Below are positions 32,947 to 45,286 of a stretch of DNA of 64,000 bases, one piece after another. The first letter of the stretch is position 1. Each line of letters starts with the position of its first letter. The stretch covers positions 11,002,739 through 11,066,738 of the forward strand of contig NC_080701.1 in the NCBI RefSeq assembly GCF_030445035.2, given 5' to 3'. A program made the translations under genes and the position numbers. The notes beneath the pieces were generated by a model. The model was not told where the DNA came from and searched no databases. It saw only the letters and a program-made list of their open reading frames with translations. The DNA comes from Dasypus novemcinctus. Lineage: Eukaryota > Chordata > Mammalia > Cingulata > Dasypodidae.

Positions 32947-35900
32947 GCACCAGTTCATCAGTTGATGGACACCTGGGTTGTTTCCAACTTTCGGCAATCA
33001 TGAATAATGCCACTCTGAACATCGGTGTGCTGATGTCTGTTTTTGTCACTGCTCTCTGTTCTCCTGGGTATATACCAAGAAGTGGTAATGCTGGGTCACG
33101 TGGCAAGTCTATACTCAACTTCTTCAGGAACTGACAAACAGTCCTCCACAGTGGCTGTGCCATTCTACCTTCCCACCAACAGTGAATAAATGTTCCTGTC
33201 TCTCCACATACTCTCCAACAGCTGTGGCTTTCTGTCTTCTAAATAGTGGCTCTAATAGGTGTGAATCATTGTAGCTTTGATTTGCATTTCTCTAATTGGT
33301 AGTGATGGTGAACATTTTTTCATCTGTTTTTTTCACCATTTGTATTTCTTCTTTGGACAAATGTTTATTCAAGTCTTTTGTTCAGCTTTTAATTGAGTCA
33401 TTTGTCTTTTTACTGTTGAGTTGTAGCATCTCCCTGTATATCATGGATATTAACCCCTTATTGAATATGTGATTTCCAAATATTTTCTCCCATTGAGTTG
33501 GCTGCCTTTTCACCATTTGACAAAGTCCTTTGAGGTGCAAAAGTGTTTAATTTTGAGGAAGTCCCATTTATCTATATTTTCTTTTGTTGCTCCTGCTTTG
33601 TATGTAAAGTCTAAGAAACTACCACCTACCACAAGGTCTTTAAGATATTTCCCTACACATTTTCTTCTAGTATTTCTATGGTCCTGACTTTTACATATAG
33701 GTCTTTCACCCATTTTGAGTTGATTCTTGTATAGGGAGTGAGATAGGTGTCCTCCTTCATTCTTTTGGTTCTGGATATCCAATTTTCTCAGCACCATTTG
33801 TTGAAGAGATGTTTTGTCCATTAACATGTCTTTGACAGGTTTGTCGAAAACTAGTTGGCCATAGTGGTGAGAGTTTATTTCTGATTTTCAATTCTATTCC
33901 ATTGATCAATGTGTCTATCTTTATGCCAATACCATGCTGTTTTGATCACTGTAGCTTTGTAATATGTTTCAAGACCAGGCAGTGAAATTCCTCCCACATT
34001 GCTCTTCTTTTTTAGAATGTGTTTGGTTATTCAGGTGCACTTTCCCTTCCAAATGAGTTTGATAATTGCTTTTTCTATTTCTGTAAAGTAGATTGTTGGA
34101 ATTTTGATTGATATTGCTTTGAATCTATAAATCAGTTTGGGTAGGATTGACATCTTAATGATATTTAGTCTTCCAATCTGTGAACATGGAATGTCTTTTC
34201 ATTTGTTTAGGTCTTTTAAAATTTCTTTTAGCACTGTTTTATAGTTTTCTGCATATAGGTCCTGTACTTCTTTGGTTAAATTTATTCCTAGTAATTTGAG
34301 ACTTTTAGTTGCTATTGTAAATGGAATTTCCCCCCTGATTTTCTCCTCAGATTGTTCGATACTAGTGTACAGAAACACTCTGATTTTTGTGTCTTGATCT
34401 TGTATCCTGCCACTTTACTGAACTTGTTTACTAGCTCAAGTAGTTTTGTCATAGACATTTCACAATTTTCTAAATATAGGATCACGTCATCCACAAATAG
34501 TGAGAGTAGTACTTCTTCTTTTCCTATTTGGATGCCTTTTATTTTGTTTTATTTTTCCTTGTCTTGTTGATCTAGCTAGACCTTGTAGCACAATTTTGAA
34601 TAACAATGGGGACAGCGGGCATCCTTGTCTTGTTCCCGATTCTAGAGGGAAAACTTTCAATCTTTCCCCATTAAGTAAGATGGTGGCTGTGGGTTTTTCA
34701 TACATGCCTGTATCATATTAAGGAATTTTCCTTCTAGTCTTATTTTCAAAGTGTTTTTATCAAGAAAGGATGCTGGAATTTGTCAAATGCCTTTTCTGTA
34801 TTGATTGAGATGATCATGTGGGTTTTTTTCCCTTCAATTTGTTAATGTGGTATATTAGGTTAATTGATTTTCATATGTTGAAATTTATACCAGGTATAAA
34901 TCCCACATGGTTGTGATGTATAAGTCTTTTGATATGCTGTTGGATTTGATTCTTAAGTATTTTGTTGAGAATATTTGCATCTATGTTCATTAGAGATAGT
35001 GGTCTGTAATTTTCTTTTCTTCTAGTGTTTTTTTCTTTTTTAAATATTTGTGTGATGTTGGCTTCATAAAATGTACTGGGTAATTTTTTGGAAGAATTTA
35101 AATGGGATTGATGTTAATTCTTCTTGAAATGCTTGGTAGAATTCACCTGTGAAGTCCGGTCCCAGACTTTTCTTGTTTGAGAGATTTTTGATGACAATTC
35201 ACTCTTTTTAAATATGATTGGTTTATAGCATCAGTATAGGTTGTTTGTGCATTTCTAGGAATTTGTCCATTTCATCTAAATTGTCTAGATCATGGGTACA
35301 CAGTTTCTCATAATATCCTCTTATGATCCTTTTTATTTCTATGGGACCAGTCATAAATTCACTCCTTTCATTTCTGATTTTACTTATTTGCATCTTCTCT
35401 CTTTCTTTCTTAGTTAGTCTAGCTAAGGGTTTGCCAATTTTATTGATCTTCTCAAAGAACCAGCTTCTGGTTTTGTTGATTTTTTTCTGTAACATCTCTT
35501 CATATGAAGTCTCCAGCTATTATTGTGGAGATGTCTATTTCTCCCTTCAGTTTTGCCAGAGTTTGCCTCATATATTTTGGGGCACCCTGGTTAGGTGCAT
35601 AGATAGTTGTGACTGTTATTTCTTCTTGGTGGATTGTCCCTTTTATTAGTATACAATGGCCTCCATATCTCATAACTTTTTTGCGCTTAAAGTCTGTTTT
35701 GTCTGATATTAGTATAGCTACTCCTGCTCTTTTTCGGCTACTGTTTGCCAGGAATATCTTTTTCCAACCTTTCACTTTCACCGCTTTGTATTCCTGAGTC
35801 CAAGGTGAGTTTCTTGTAGGCAGCATAAGGATGGCTCATGTTTTTTTAATCCATTCTGTTAGCCTACATCTTTCAATTGGTGTTTAATCCATTCACTTTC

Positions 35901-37210
35901 CATGGTATTACTATAAAATCATTATTTACTCCCACCATTTTATTCTTTGATTTTCATGTCATATCTTATTTTCATCTTTTTTTTTTTTTACTCTTTTGGT
36001 TATCCTTTCTGTTATTCTTTCTTCTATACTCTCCCTTCAAGCCTCTTTCCTCTGTCTTTTTCTTTCAGACTCTAAGGCTTTTGAAAATATTTCTTGCAAA
36101 GGTGGATTCTTTTTTATGAACTCTCTTAGTTTCTGTTTATTTATGAATATTTTAAACTCACCTTCATATTTGGAGGACTGTTTTGCTGGATAAAGAATTC
36201 TCGGCTGGTAGTTTTTCTCTTTTAGTATGCTAATTGCACCGTACCACTGTCTGTCTTCTTACCTCCATTGTTTCTGATGTGAAATCCACACTAAGTCTCA
36301 CTGGACTTCCTCGTATGTGATGGTGTGCTTCTCCCTTGCTGCTCTCAGAATTTTCTCTTTATCTTTGATATTTGACATTCTGGCTAATGTGTGTCTTGGA
36401 GTAGATCTATTCACATTTATTCTAATTGGGGTATGCTGCGCATCTTGGACATGTAAATTCATTTATCTCATGATTTCCTCAAATACTCTTTCTGCCCCCT
36501 TTCCCTTCTCTTCTCCCTCTGAAACTCCCATGACATGTATGTTGTTACATTTGATGTTATCATTCAACTCTCTGAGTCCCTGCTCATTTTTTTCCATTTT
36601 TTTCTCTGTTCTTTTTTCTATTCAATTTTAGCTATTCTGTCTTTGGTATCACTTATTCTTTCTTCTAATATTTTGAATCAACTGTGGTATGCCTCTAATG
36701 TGTTTTTTATCTCACCTATAGTGTCTTTCATTCCCATGAGCTCTGTTACTTTTCTATTTCACGTTTTCAAACTCTTCTTTGTGCTTGCTCAATATCTTCT
36801 TGATATCATTTATTTCCTTAGCTATATTGTCTTTCAACTCATTAATTTGATTTTGGAAATTTGTGTGTATCTTGTTAATTAGTTGTCTCAAATTCTGCAT
36901 CTCTTCTGGGGTTTTGATATATTCCTGTTTTTGGGCCATGCCTTCTGTTTTTTTTAGTATGACCCATAATTTTTTGGTGATGTCCAGGCATCTGATTTGA
37001 ATAGTGAGTTTACTCAGATGCTCAATTTCTCTCTCTCTCACAGGGATTTAGTGGCAGGAGGCTGTGTCACTGCTGTTCTTTGATTCTTAGTTCAGCTTGT
37101 TCTGGGTCTTTAGGATTATCCCTGTTAGTTGCTCACAACTGGGCTCTGGACCCAGTAATGGGTGACAGACCCACTTCCTAGGGTTTTGGGGAGGGAGGCT
37201 ATAAATGTCA

Positions 37211-38410
37211 GAAAAAGTTTCTCTTTTTACTAAGAGTTGTTTAACATTTCAGAAAATCCCATCCTCCATTTGGGATCTTTTTGTTGTCACTTTCATGACA
37301 AGTCTACATATAAGGACAACCATAGGTCTGCTTCATTATATCTTCTCTTGTCATGCCTCTGTGTTACATTATTATTAATTACTTTCCTTTAATTTTTCCC
37401 TTATATTTTAGTTAGAACACTATATTGAATTTTTTTAAAGAATGTTGTAGGTAAATTATTACATTTCAGCATAGTTTAGGAGTTGTTACAAGATATTGGT
37501 CTGATAGCGTTGCGGACCTTTCTTTAGAAGAAAATGAAGCCTGACTTTTTAGGCTGAGTCCAGAGGAATCTTGAACCTCAACTTGGTATTGAATATAAGA
37601 ACTGAAAATAAACTTCAAAACACAGTTAAAGGATGCATGTGTTTTCCAAGCAATCTCTGCTTTTTAAGTATGAAGTATCAAAAGAAAAGGAATATTTTTA
37701 TTACACCGTTATATATAATAGCGTGTATATATATGTACGAATGTATGCATGTATGCACACACATAATATCGAGGCTAATACAATTATATGAACGTGAGCT
37801 GAGCTGAGATGGAACATTTTCCCCTTCCATGTAACTGCTGGGAAAAAGCATTTGAAAACCTGAATAGGAAAGTAACAGAGCTCTGTTACTCTATAGACCA
37901 AGGAAGCATTGGGTTCTTGGTTTAGAGAATGATAAAGAGGGTGTTTGGTTTGTTTTTCTTATACAAATGCCTGATGGGAAATTCAAAGGTTGTGCAATGA
38001 TGCTACCCAAATATTGTGACAACTAACCCTTTTCTCACACAGATTTTCAAAACCTCCTCTAGGGGCAATTCCATTTTGTAACTGCAGCTAGCCTCAAAGC
38101 CAGCTGATGGCCAAGGAGCTCTGTCATGGGGAATCATACATGACCAGTGTTGAGCTGAAATGAAATGGGAAATGAGATGCAATGTTCTCAGCCTCTCCAT
38201 TTCCAAACAGCTGTCCATCTGTTGAAGCCATGTCATGCTGGCTTGAACACAGCATCCTTTCTGCAGGGCCAAGTACCATTTGTTGTCCAGAAATGCCTTA
38301 AATCACAGGCAGATCATATTGGCCATTGACCCAATACAGAAGAGGTGGTGTGCAGAGTAGGAAGAGTGGATGAAAAGGATGGATTGGATGCACACTGAGC
38401 TCTCTTGGGA
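37211..38410. other. Unique sequence; short TATG-type simple repeat
   Basis: Alternating purine-pyrimidine tract GTGTATATATATGTACG and GTATGCATGTATGCAC at 37720-37760. No gene recognised. Confidence 0.4.
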
Positions 38411-38417
38411 AGCCTTC

Positions 38418-38630
38418 AGGGAGTGGATATAATTTGGGTGATTGAGTACCTGCTTTCCACGTATGAGGTCCCAGGGATCGAACCCCAGGATCGAACCTGG
38501 GACCTCCTAAAAACAAAACTAGCAATTGAAAAAACCAGTTCTCATTGGGGAGCAAATGTGGCTCAGTGGTTGAGTGCCTGCTTCCCATGTGCGAAGTCCT
38601 GGGTTCAATCCCCTGTACCTCCTAAAAGAA
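38418..38630 (+). mobile_element. Dimeric tRNA-like SINE (copy 2)
   Basis: Head 1 (GGGAGTGGATATAATTTGGG) carries a duplicated B-box region (GGGATCGAACCCC, then GGATCGAACCTGG) that forms an inverted repeat AGGTCCCAGG..CCTGGGACCT. Linker CAATTGAAAAAACCAGTTC, then head 2 from 38547 (GGGGAGCAAATGTGGCTC ... GGGTTCAATCCCC ... CCTCCTAAAAG). Confidence 0.85.
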
Positions 38631-38765
38631 GTTTGATACCTGGGTCCATCCCTATAGTATTCTGACTGAATTGGTCAAGGGTAGGACCTTGGCATCAGTA
38701 ATTCTTAAAAGCTCATCAGATAATTCTAATACACAGGGTAAAATATACTAATTTAGGGACTGAAA
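38631..38765. mobile_element. hAT-Charlie-like relic (MER58/MER20 type)
   Basis: 'ACCTGGGTCCATCCCTATAG', 'TCTGACTGAATTGGTCAAGG', 'CTTGGCATCAGTAATTC' and 'CATCAGATAATTCTAATAC' follow the order of non-autonomous hAT-Charlie elements. Short and diverged. Confidence 0.55.
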
Positions 38766-38869
38766 ACCAAAGAAGAGTGAAAAATTTTCCTGTTTGCGAG
38801 TCTAGTACTTTTACAAGGTAATTAAATATATATGGATACTCACTAAAAGTACATTGAGGTCACAGTCTT

Positions 38870-39058
38870 ATATAAATCCTGAAACACTGATTAATCGTGT
38901 GATCTTGGGCTGGTCCTCATTTGTCCTCAGTCTCCTTCTTTGTACTAGGAGGCTAATTACAGCACTTGCTTTATGCAGGGCTATTGAGCTACACGTAAAT
39001 CACTTAGCATGGTGTTTGTTAGGAAGTGCTCAATAAATAACTGCTATTTCATCATCAT
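38870..39058 (+). mobile_element. MIR SINE
   Basis: 'CGTGTGATCTTGGGC', 'TGTCCTCAGTCTCC', 'CACTTAGCATGGTGTTTG', 'AGTGCTCAATAAATAACTGC' match the second half and 3' end of MIR. Confidence 0.7.
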
Positions 39059-40479
39059 TATTTAGTGGAACAAAAACATTGGATTTAAGATTCATCTGCT
39101 GCATACTTGTCTCTGTGAAAAACATGAAGAAAAAGTTTTTAAATCATTTCACGCATTTTGAGGGGTTTTCCCCCTGTAAACACATGGTTTTTCATAATTT
39201 AAATAGATTTCCAGTGTTCCTCCTTGAATCCATGCCCTGCCTTTTTTTGGCATTCCCACCCTGGACCCCTTACCTTGTTAATCCTCTTCCACGAAAGCCC
39301 CAACTAGTGTTTATTTACTTTCTCTCGGAATATCCCATGTCTGTGGTTTTTGTCCATTTATACTTCACGCATGCTAATTCCAGTCTTGCTCAGCACTTTC
39401 TGGCCCACAGGGCTCCACAAAACAGAGCAGGTCCTGGGAATCCTTTTCTGCCCACTTGTGCAGGCGTGTGTACTGTATAGTCTTTCGCTTGGTGTGGTGA
39501 TAAGGTATTTGTGGTACTGAGATGGAAAGAGCAGGCTGGAAGCTAGGCTCCTAATCACTTCAATCCTTTCCTACCACAAACACTCCCCCAGGAAGAGAGA
39601 AGAGAGAGTGAGCCCGAGGAGGGCAGAGCCGGCTGTCAGTACAGGAACAGGCCTGGGCTCTGAGCCTCGAGGGAGCTGGGAGCTGTGTGCTGGACCCCGG
39701 CCAGGGTATAGACAGGCTGCGCCTCTGGCAGTGGGACCAGCAGCCTCTGGGGCTCTCTTTTCTGGAAGCCTCTCTCCCCTGAGCAGCCTGGTGCGATGAA
39801 AGGTAAATCCAAGGGAAAAGAGGAGGGAGCTCCTTCCGGAGAGCTGGATCTGTCCGCCATCTTACTTGCAAGCAAGAGACTCCAACTTCAATCGTTGAAG
39901 AAGACATTTATTAGACGGTTATTAAGGAGCCCCACGTGGAGAAGGCTTAGAGACAGAGTCAAGGGAGGCTGAGACCGTGGAGCCCCAGGCAGGACCCACT
40001 GATGCTGGCGCTACTGCCAGTCCTTTGGGAACTTGACGTTGCTGCGCCAGCTGCCCCTGCCCAGCTAGAGAATGGGTTCTCCACCATTCTGCCTCTTAAG
40101 GGGCCGCAGCCCCCAAGCAGAAGCAGCTTAGGCTCACCGTGCCAGGCCAGACAGTGGAGGAGAACGCAAAGCCCCCAGCTGACAGACTCTCTAAAGCAGA
40201 AGGGGTAAGGGTGGAGAAGAGGAGCACAGAAGAGCCTGGTGCACCCCTAGTGTCATCACTGGCACCAACGTGGCTACCAAGGGCTCCAGGCTCTCTTGTT
40301 TGGGTTAAGGCAATAATGCTGATCCACTTATAAATGATCTCCAGTTTGAGAGCCTTTGAGGCTGTACCAACAGAGCACATGGGGCAATTAGTGATCAGAG
40401 GAAACTGCTAATGACCCAGGCCCTCCATCGAGTTAGCATTAGCTGGGCACGTTGAACCCACATGCTCTTTCTCATCCCA
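39059..40479. other. Mostly unique sequence; GC-rich part from 39590
   Basis: No gene assigned. 39590-40340 is GC-rich with opposed frames. Around 39840-39925 the minus strand reads AAGTAAGATGGCGGACAG and CTAATAAATGTCTTC, which could be an old LTR end with a polyadenylation signal; I could not place it in a family. Confidence 0.35.
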
Positions 40480-40700
40480 CACAATATGGCAGGCTGCTGG
40501 TTGTGCCTCCAAATCCATTTTCCCTTCCAGGGAAAATGCCAAGCCAGCTATTACAAAAACTTTCTTTCCCAGCCTACCTTATAGCCAGGTGTGTCCACGG
40601 AACCAAGTTTTCACCAATGGAACATGGGAGGAAATGATGCATGGAATTTCTATCTTCCTTAAAAGGAAATTGTGGCGCTGGGTTTCCACTTCTCCTTTCC
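40480..40700 (+). mobile_element. Ancient mammalian repeat, family not assigned (copy 2)
   Basis: 'CCCAGCCTACCTTATAGCC', 'AGGTGTGTCCACGGAACC', 'CACCAATGGAACATGGGAGG' and 'CCTTAAAAGGAAATTGTGG' are collinear with the first part of the repeat at 24480-24800. Confidence 0.45.
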
Positions 40701-41894
40701 TAGGGTTACAACTTGGCAGGGTCTGCAGTTCTGCCTTGACCGTGCAGATTAATTCGTAGTCCCAGCGAAGGAGTTCTTTATTTTGTTTTTAATTTACTTT
40801 TTATTACTTTGCAGGAGTTCTTAATCAGAGTTTTTTGAATAATCAAGGAACTTGGGGATATAATCCGGGTGGATCCATAAATTTAAGTGGGAAAAAAATG
40901 AATTGTATTGTTTGTATAGAAGACCCTGTATGTAGAATCTTGAAATATTCCCTCAATACGTCATTTAGAAACAAAATATGGGAATTATAATAAATGAATT
41001 TCCTTTTTAGTGTGTTAAAGGCAAGAATTTCCAATATTAGGTCATTAAATCTGTAGCATACAATTTTAAATGCTAATCCAGATTTTAATACATCACATAT
41101 ATATTCTTCTCGAAGACTATATATGTGTGTGTCTATAAACCATGTTTTTTCTTCCATAATTAATTTAAATCAATGCCATGTATTGTCAAATGAGAAGAAT
41201 CTGAATGTGTCTGTTGTTTAAATAGCATTAAAGATGCTATTAAAATGAACTGATATTTAATGTACATTTTATATTTGAAATGACTACTTTATGGCATGCT
41301 TTGAAAAAACAGGATTATTTCTAAGAGTCTCTTTGTACATCGGACAGTTATACTGTAAAAGGACTTTGAAGATCGGATCAGGAGCTCTAGAACACCAAGT
41401 AGAAGGCGCATCAAGGGGGAGGGAGAAGACCCGCCTTCTAGTACTGCCCGCCACTAATGCAGGTGGTCACCAAATCTCAGCGTCCGTGCCTGTCAGCGCC
41501 TGTTGATTCTCCACCTCACTTCCACCCCTCTCTGCTTTCCTTGGTGCCATTTCCCAAACTCTCACAGGGCTCTGCCCATGGGAGACACCAGGGGAGAGAA
41601 GTGGGAGAAGGGGAGAAGTCATTCTATTTGGGGCTCCAATGGTTGCAGTAGCAGGTGACTGCCTACAGCCGGGGCCCGTGCAGCATCCTTGGCTCCCGCA
41701 GTTGCTAGAGCAAGCGTCTGCTCCCACGCAGCGGGGGCATAGCCAGTGCTCAGTGGCTTCCTCATCTCTGGGTAATTTCTCTCTTCTCTTTTGTTCTTCC
41801 AACCCTTCCAACACCTTTGTAAGCATTCCCTGAATTAAATCTCTCTCTCCTTGAAATATCTACTTTCAGTTTTCCTGAAATGATAATGACTGAT
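40701..41894. other. Unique sequence, AT-rich block 40990-41290
   Basis: The AT-rich block (ATAATTAATTTAAATC, GATATTTAATGTACATTTT) is repeat-free by eye and could be conserved. From about 41640 to 41890 an LTR-like tail order is possible ('AATTAAATCTCTCTC', 'TTCCTGAAATGATAATGACTGATAG'), but I cannot assign it. Confidence 0.35.
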
Positions 41895-42400
41895 AGTTTT
41901 CCCACCTGTAAAATGGGAATAATATTGTCATAATAATATTTGTCTCTTTACCTTACGGAACTATTCTGAGCATCCATTATCTAAAGGTTGCTAAATTCCT
42001 TTGATAAAGAACTATCTACTTTCAAAGAAGGGTGTTCCCATAAGGAAACAAGAGTAGAATAGCAAAAGAACTTCTCTGGAACAAAGAACAAAGACTGAAG
42101 ATAAAAAAAGGTATGCTTACTGTGTCATGTTGCATTTTACCAGGCCACATTGTCCAGTCTTGACAAATATTTACACTCTGTTGTCACCATGAAGAAGAAT
42201 GGGAATGGTTATTAAGAACTCAAGTTTGTAACTGAATCCCAGCTCTACTGTTTATCGACTGGGTGACATTTGGCAAGTTGTTTAACATCTCCATGCCTCA
42301 ATTTCCTCGTCTGTAAAATTAAAATGGGAAAAACCATAGACTTATCTTTTGGGGTTGCTATGAGGATTAAAGGTAACAATTCATACGTAGCCAAGATGTT
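41895..42400 (+). mobile_element. Two MIR fragments
   Basis: 41895-41995 has 'TCCCACCTGTAAAATGGGAATAAT'-type MIR core sequence. 42195-42400 is a longer MIR: 'ACTGAATCCCAGCTCTACTG', 'GGGTGACATTTGGCAAGTTG', 'TCAATTTCCTCGTCTGTAAA', 'GGGTTGCTATGAGGATTAAA'. The interval 42000-42190 is unique. Confidence 0.75.
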
Positions 42401-42985
42401 GTGGAAACAAAATTCATGGGACATAATAAAAAAAATACCTTTAATTTATCTCATTGCCCATTTTAAATGTATTCAGTGGGAGGTCTTTCCCTGCCCAAGA
42501 ATGAAAATTCAGGCAGGCCCCTAATGTTTCTCGTTCTGATACTTTAGAGGTCAAGTTCCATATAATAGCGAAAGCTCCCAGTTTCATCCAAACTTGCACC
42601 TTATTCAGTTTTTTTTTCCCGGCATTTAATTCACAGAGCATACAATTCACTTATCTAAAGTATACAATTCAATGTATTTTAGTATAGTCACAGATATGTG
42701 CAACTATCAGCATGATCAATTTTAGAACATTTTCATCATCTTCAGAAGAAACCCTGAGTCTTTTACCTATTTCTCTGTTCTCCCCACCAGCTATAAGCAA
42801 CCACCAATCTACTTTCTGTTTCTTTAGATTTCCCTATTCTGGACTTTCATATGAGGAATCATATACTAAGTGGTCTTTCATGACTGGTTTCTTTCACTTA
42901 GCATAATGTTTTCCAGGTCCATCCATTTTGAAGCAAGTATCAGCATTTCATCCTTTATATGGCCAAATAGTATTCCATTGCATGA

Positions 42986-43426
42986 TGTTAGGAATTTTGT
43001 GCCCCCAAAAGAAATGTTGACATCCTAACCTCCAGTGGCTCAGAATGTGACTTTATTTGGTATAACAGGGTCATGGTGTATGTAATTAGTTAAGATGAGG
43101 TCATACTGAATTAGGGTGGGTTCTTAGTCCAAGATGACTGGTGTCCTTGGATGAAGAGAAGAGACACAGAAGCAATGACACACAGGGGAGAAGGCCATGG
43201 GAAGACGGAGGCAGAGATGGAGCAATGCCCATGAGCCAGGGAACTCCAGGATGGTCAGCTACCCCCAGAGGCGAGGGAGAGGCAAGGGAGGATTCTTCCT
43301 AGAGTGAGGGCCCAGTGATACTTTGATTTCCCAGGCTCCAGAAGGGTGAGAGAATAAATTTCTGTTGTTTTAAGTCATCCAGCTTGTGGTAATTTGTCAT
43401 AGCAGCCTTAGGAAACTAATATATAT
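42986..43426 (+). mobile_element. MLT1-type LTR (ERVL-MaLR)
   Basis: 'TGTTAGGAATTTTGTGCCCC', 'GTGACTTTATTTGGTATAAC', 'GAAGGCCATGGGAAGACGG', 'GGATTCTTCCTAGAGTG', 'GAGAATAAATTTCTGTTG' (polyadenylation signal), 'AGCAGCCTTAGGAAACTAAT'. Complete order, solo, nested in the L1 3' UTR. Confidence 0.85.
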
Positions 43427-43779
43427 TCACGGTTTGCTTATCCATGTATCCATTGATGGGAATCTGGGTTGTTTCCACCTTTGGGCTATTATGAATACTG
43501 TTGGCATAAATATGTCCTTAACTTTTTATTTAGAAATAACTCCAAATTTGCAGGACAGTTGCAAAAATAATACTAATAGAGAACTCCAAACTGCCCCCAT
43601 TCTACTGGGGTGAGAGCAGATTGTACACATCACAATCCTTGAACACAATACGTTCCTGCACAGTTCCTGTGAACAACAATATTCACTTATGTAATCAACT
43701 TAAATGCAGTTATCAAATTCAATAAATTTAAGGTTAATATAAGACTTATTTCCAATATTCTAATTTTTTCATATGTCCC

Positions 43780-44224
43780 TGTGATGGTTAGGTTAATGTG
43801 TCAACTCGGTCAGATAATGGTGCCCAGTTGTTTGGTCAAGCAAGCATTGGGCTAATTGTAATAAAAGGGCATCCTCATAGACTTTAATTATCAGGGAGTT
43901 GATTGCATAGATGGCTGATAACATCTACAATCACCTAAGGAGACTGCCATCAGCAATGAGTGGCATCTCATGCAGTCAATTGAAGGTCCAAAAAGGGGAA
44001 GTGATTTCAGCATTCAGAGAGAGAATTCTCAGCTCTACTTCAGACAGCCAGCGTCTCCCAGGAACTCACCAAGGACCTTCATCAGAGCTCCTGGTTTGCA
44101 GTCTGCCCTGAGGAATTAGGATTTGTGCATCCCCACAATCACGTAAGAGAATTTTATAAAATCTCCCACTATTTATAGATATCTCCTTTCGGTTGTGTTT
44201 CCCTAGAGAACCCTGACTAATACA
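43780..44224 (+). mobile_element. Solo LTR with 5-bp target duplication GTCCC
   Basis: Begins TGTGATGGTTAGGTTAATG and ends GAACCCTGACTAATACA. GTCCC flanks it at 43775-43779 and 44225-44229. Removing it restores 'TTTTTCATATGTCCCAATAATG', collinear with an L1 3' UTR. 445 bp, no internal sequence. Confidence 0.88.
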
Positions 44225-45022
44225 GTCCCAATAATGTCTTTTTGAGCTTTTTCTCCTCTATTCTTAGATCCCATCCAGGATCATGTATTGCATTTAATTG
44301 TCCTTGCCTCTTTAGTCTCTCTTTCTTTTTTTGAATTGTGGAAAGATATACACAACATAAATCTCTCCATCCGAACCCCTCCCAAGCATAATACTCAGCA
44401 GTATTAATTACATTTACAATGTTGCAGTACCCTCACCACCTTCCATTACTAGAACTTTCCCTTCACCCTAAACAGAAACACTATGCTTATTTTGCTTTCA
44501 CTTCCCATTGCCCCTGCCTCCAATCCCTGGTAACCGGTACTCTACTTTCTGTCTCTATGAGTTTGCATGTTCTCTGGTATTTTCTTTGTGGCTACCATGG
44601 GGCTTTTTAACAACCTAAATCTATAACAACATCATTTGCTTTGAAACCAACTTAACACAGGTTCACTTTTCTTCATTCTTTCCACTTTCTCTTTCTTGGA
44701 CTGGATGATTTCAATTATCTTGTCTTCAACTTCACTGATTCTTTTTTCTGCCAACTTTTGTTGTTTAGATTCTAGTCATCCTAGCAGATGTGAAGTGGTA
44801 TCTCATTGAGATTTTGATTTGCATTGTCTTGAAAACTAATGATGTCAAAAACTTTTTATATGCTTATTGTCCATTTGTATATCTTCTTTGTAGAAATGTC
44901 TATTCAGATCCTTCTTCTATTTTTTAAATGGCTTGTCTTTTTATTATTGAGTTGCATCAAAACCTAACGATAGTAATGGGATACAACCCATTGAATTAAT
45001 GGGAAGCCAGTGGTTGATCTGA

Positions 45023-45175
45023 TAGAAAGAAAAAGAGAGAGGGAGGGAGGGAGGAAAGAAGGAAGGAGGGAAGGAGGGAAGGAGGGAAGGAGGGAAGGAA
45101 GGAAGGAAGGAAGGAAGGAAGGAAGGAAGGAAGGAAGGAAGGAAGGAAGGAAGGAAGGAAGGAGAAGGAAAGTTT
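45023..45175 (+). repeat. GGAA-type microsatellite (GGGAGGAA/GGAA)n
   Basis: A purine-only tract: GAGAGGGAGGGAGGG, then GGAAGGAGGGAAGGAGGG, then about 18 perfect GGAA units. Because the period is 4, it gives Lys/Glu/Gly/Arg repeats on one strand and Phe/Leu/Pro/Ser on the other; none is coding. Confidence 0.97.
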
Positions 45176-45286
45176 ATCTTTACAGTAGAATGCCAATATA
45201 AAAGGCATGATGAAAATTTTTAAAAAATCATTGTTTGGCAATTATTATAATGATGATCAATTCAGGTAGGAATCATTAATGGATGC

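Larger units (their letters stand above)
31440..37210 (-). mobile_element. Old L1 (LINE-1), minus strand, long but broken
   Basis: The 3' UTR is at the left (31440-33300; 'TTCATCAGTTGATGGACAC', 'GGTTGTTTCC'). ORF2 runs leftward from about 35830: endonuclease remnant at 35500-35826 (FLANSSRKRAGVAILISD, TIYAPNQGAP), RT fingers/palm at 34487-34705 ([14 protein letters not shown]) and the catalytic block DDVILYLE at 34470-34494. An ORF1 coiled-coil remnant is at 36754-37041 (KEINDIKKILSKHKEEFE). ORF2 is divided by stops and frameshifts into short frames, so it is inactive. An LTR fragment (32661-32946) and a foreign segment (31905-32040) interrupt the 3' UTR. Confidence 0.9.
42620..44965 (-). mobile_element. 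Old L1 3' UTR mosaic, minus strand, with two nested LTRs
   Basis: L1 3' UTR pieces at 42620-42985 ('CTAAAGTATACAATTCAATG', 'TATTCTGGACTTTCATATG') and 43427-43510 ('GGGTTGTTTCCACCTTTGG') are interrupted by an MLT1 LTR. A further piece at 43510-43779 continues at 44230, interrupted by the LTR at 43780-44224. From 44330 a second 3' UTR copy starts ('CCCTGGTAACCGGTACTCTA') and jumps to ORF1-like and 'GATGTGAAGTGGTATCTC' sequence, so it is internally rearranged. Confidence 0.7.
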
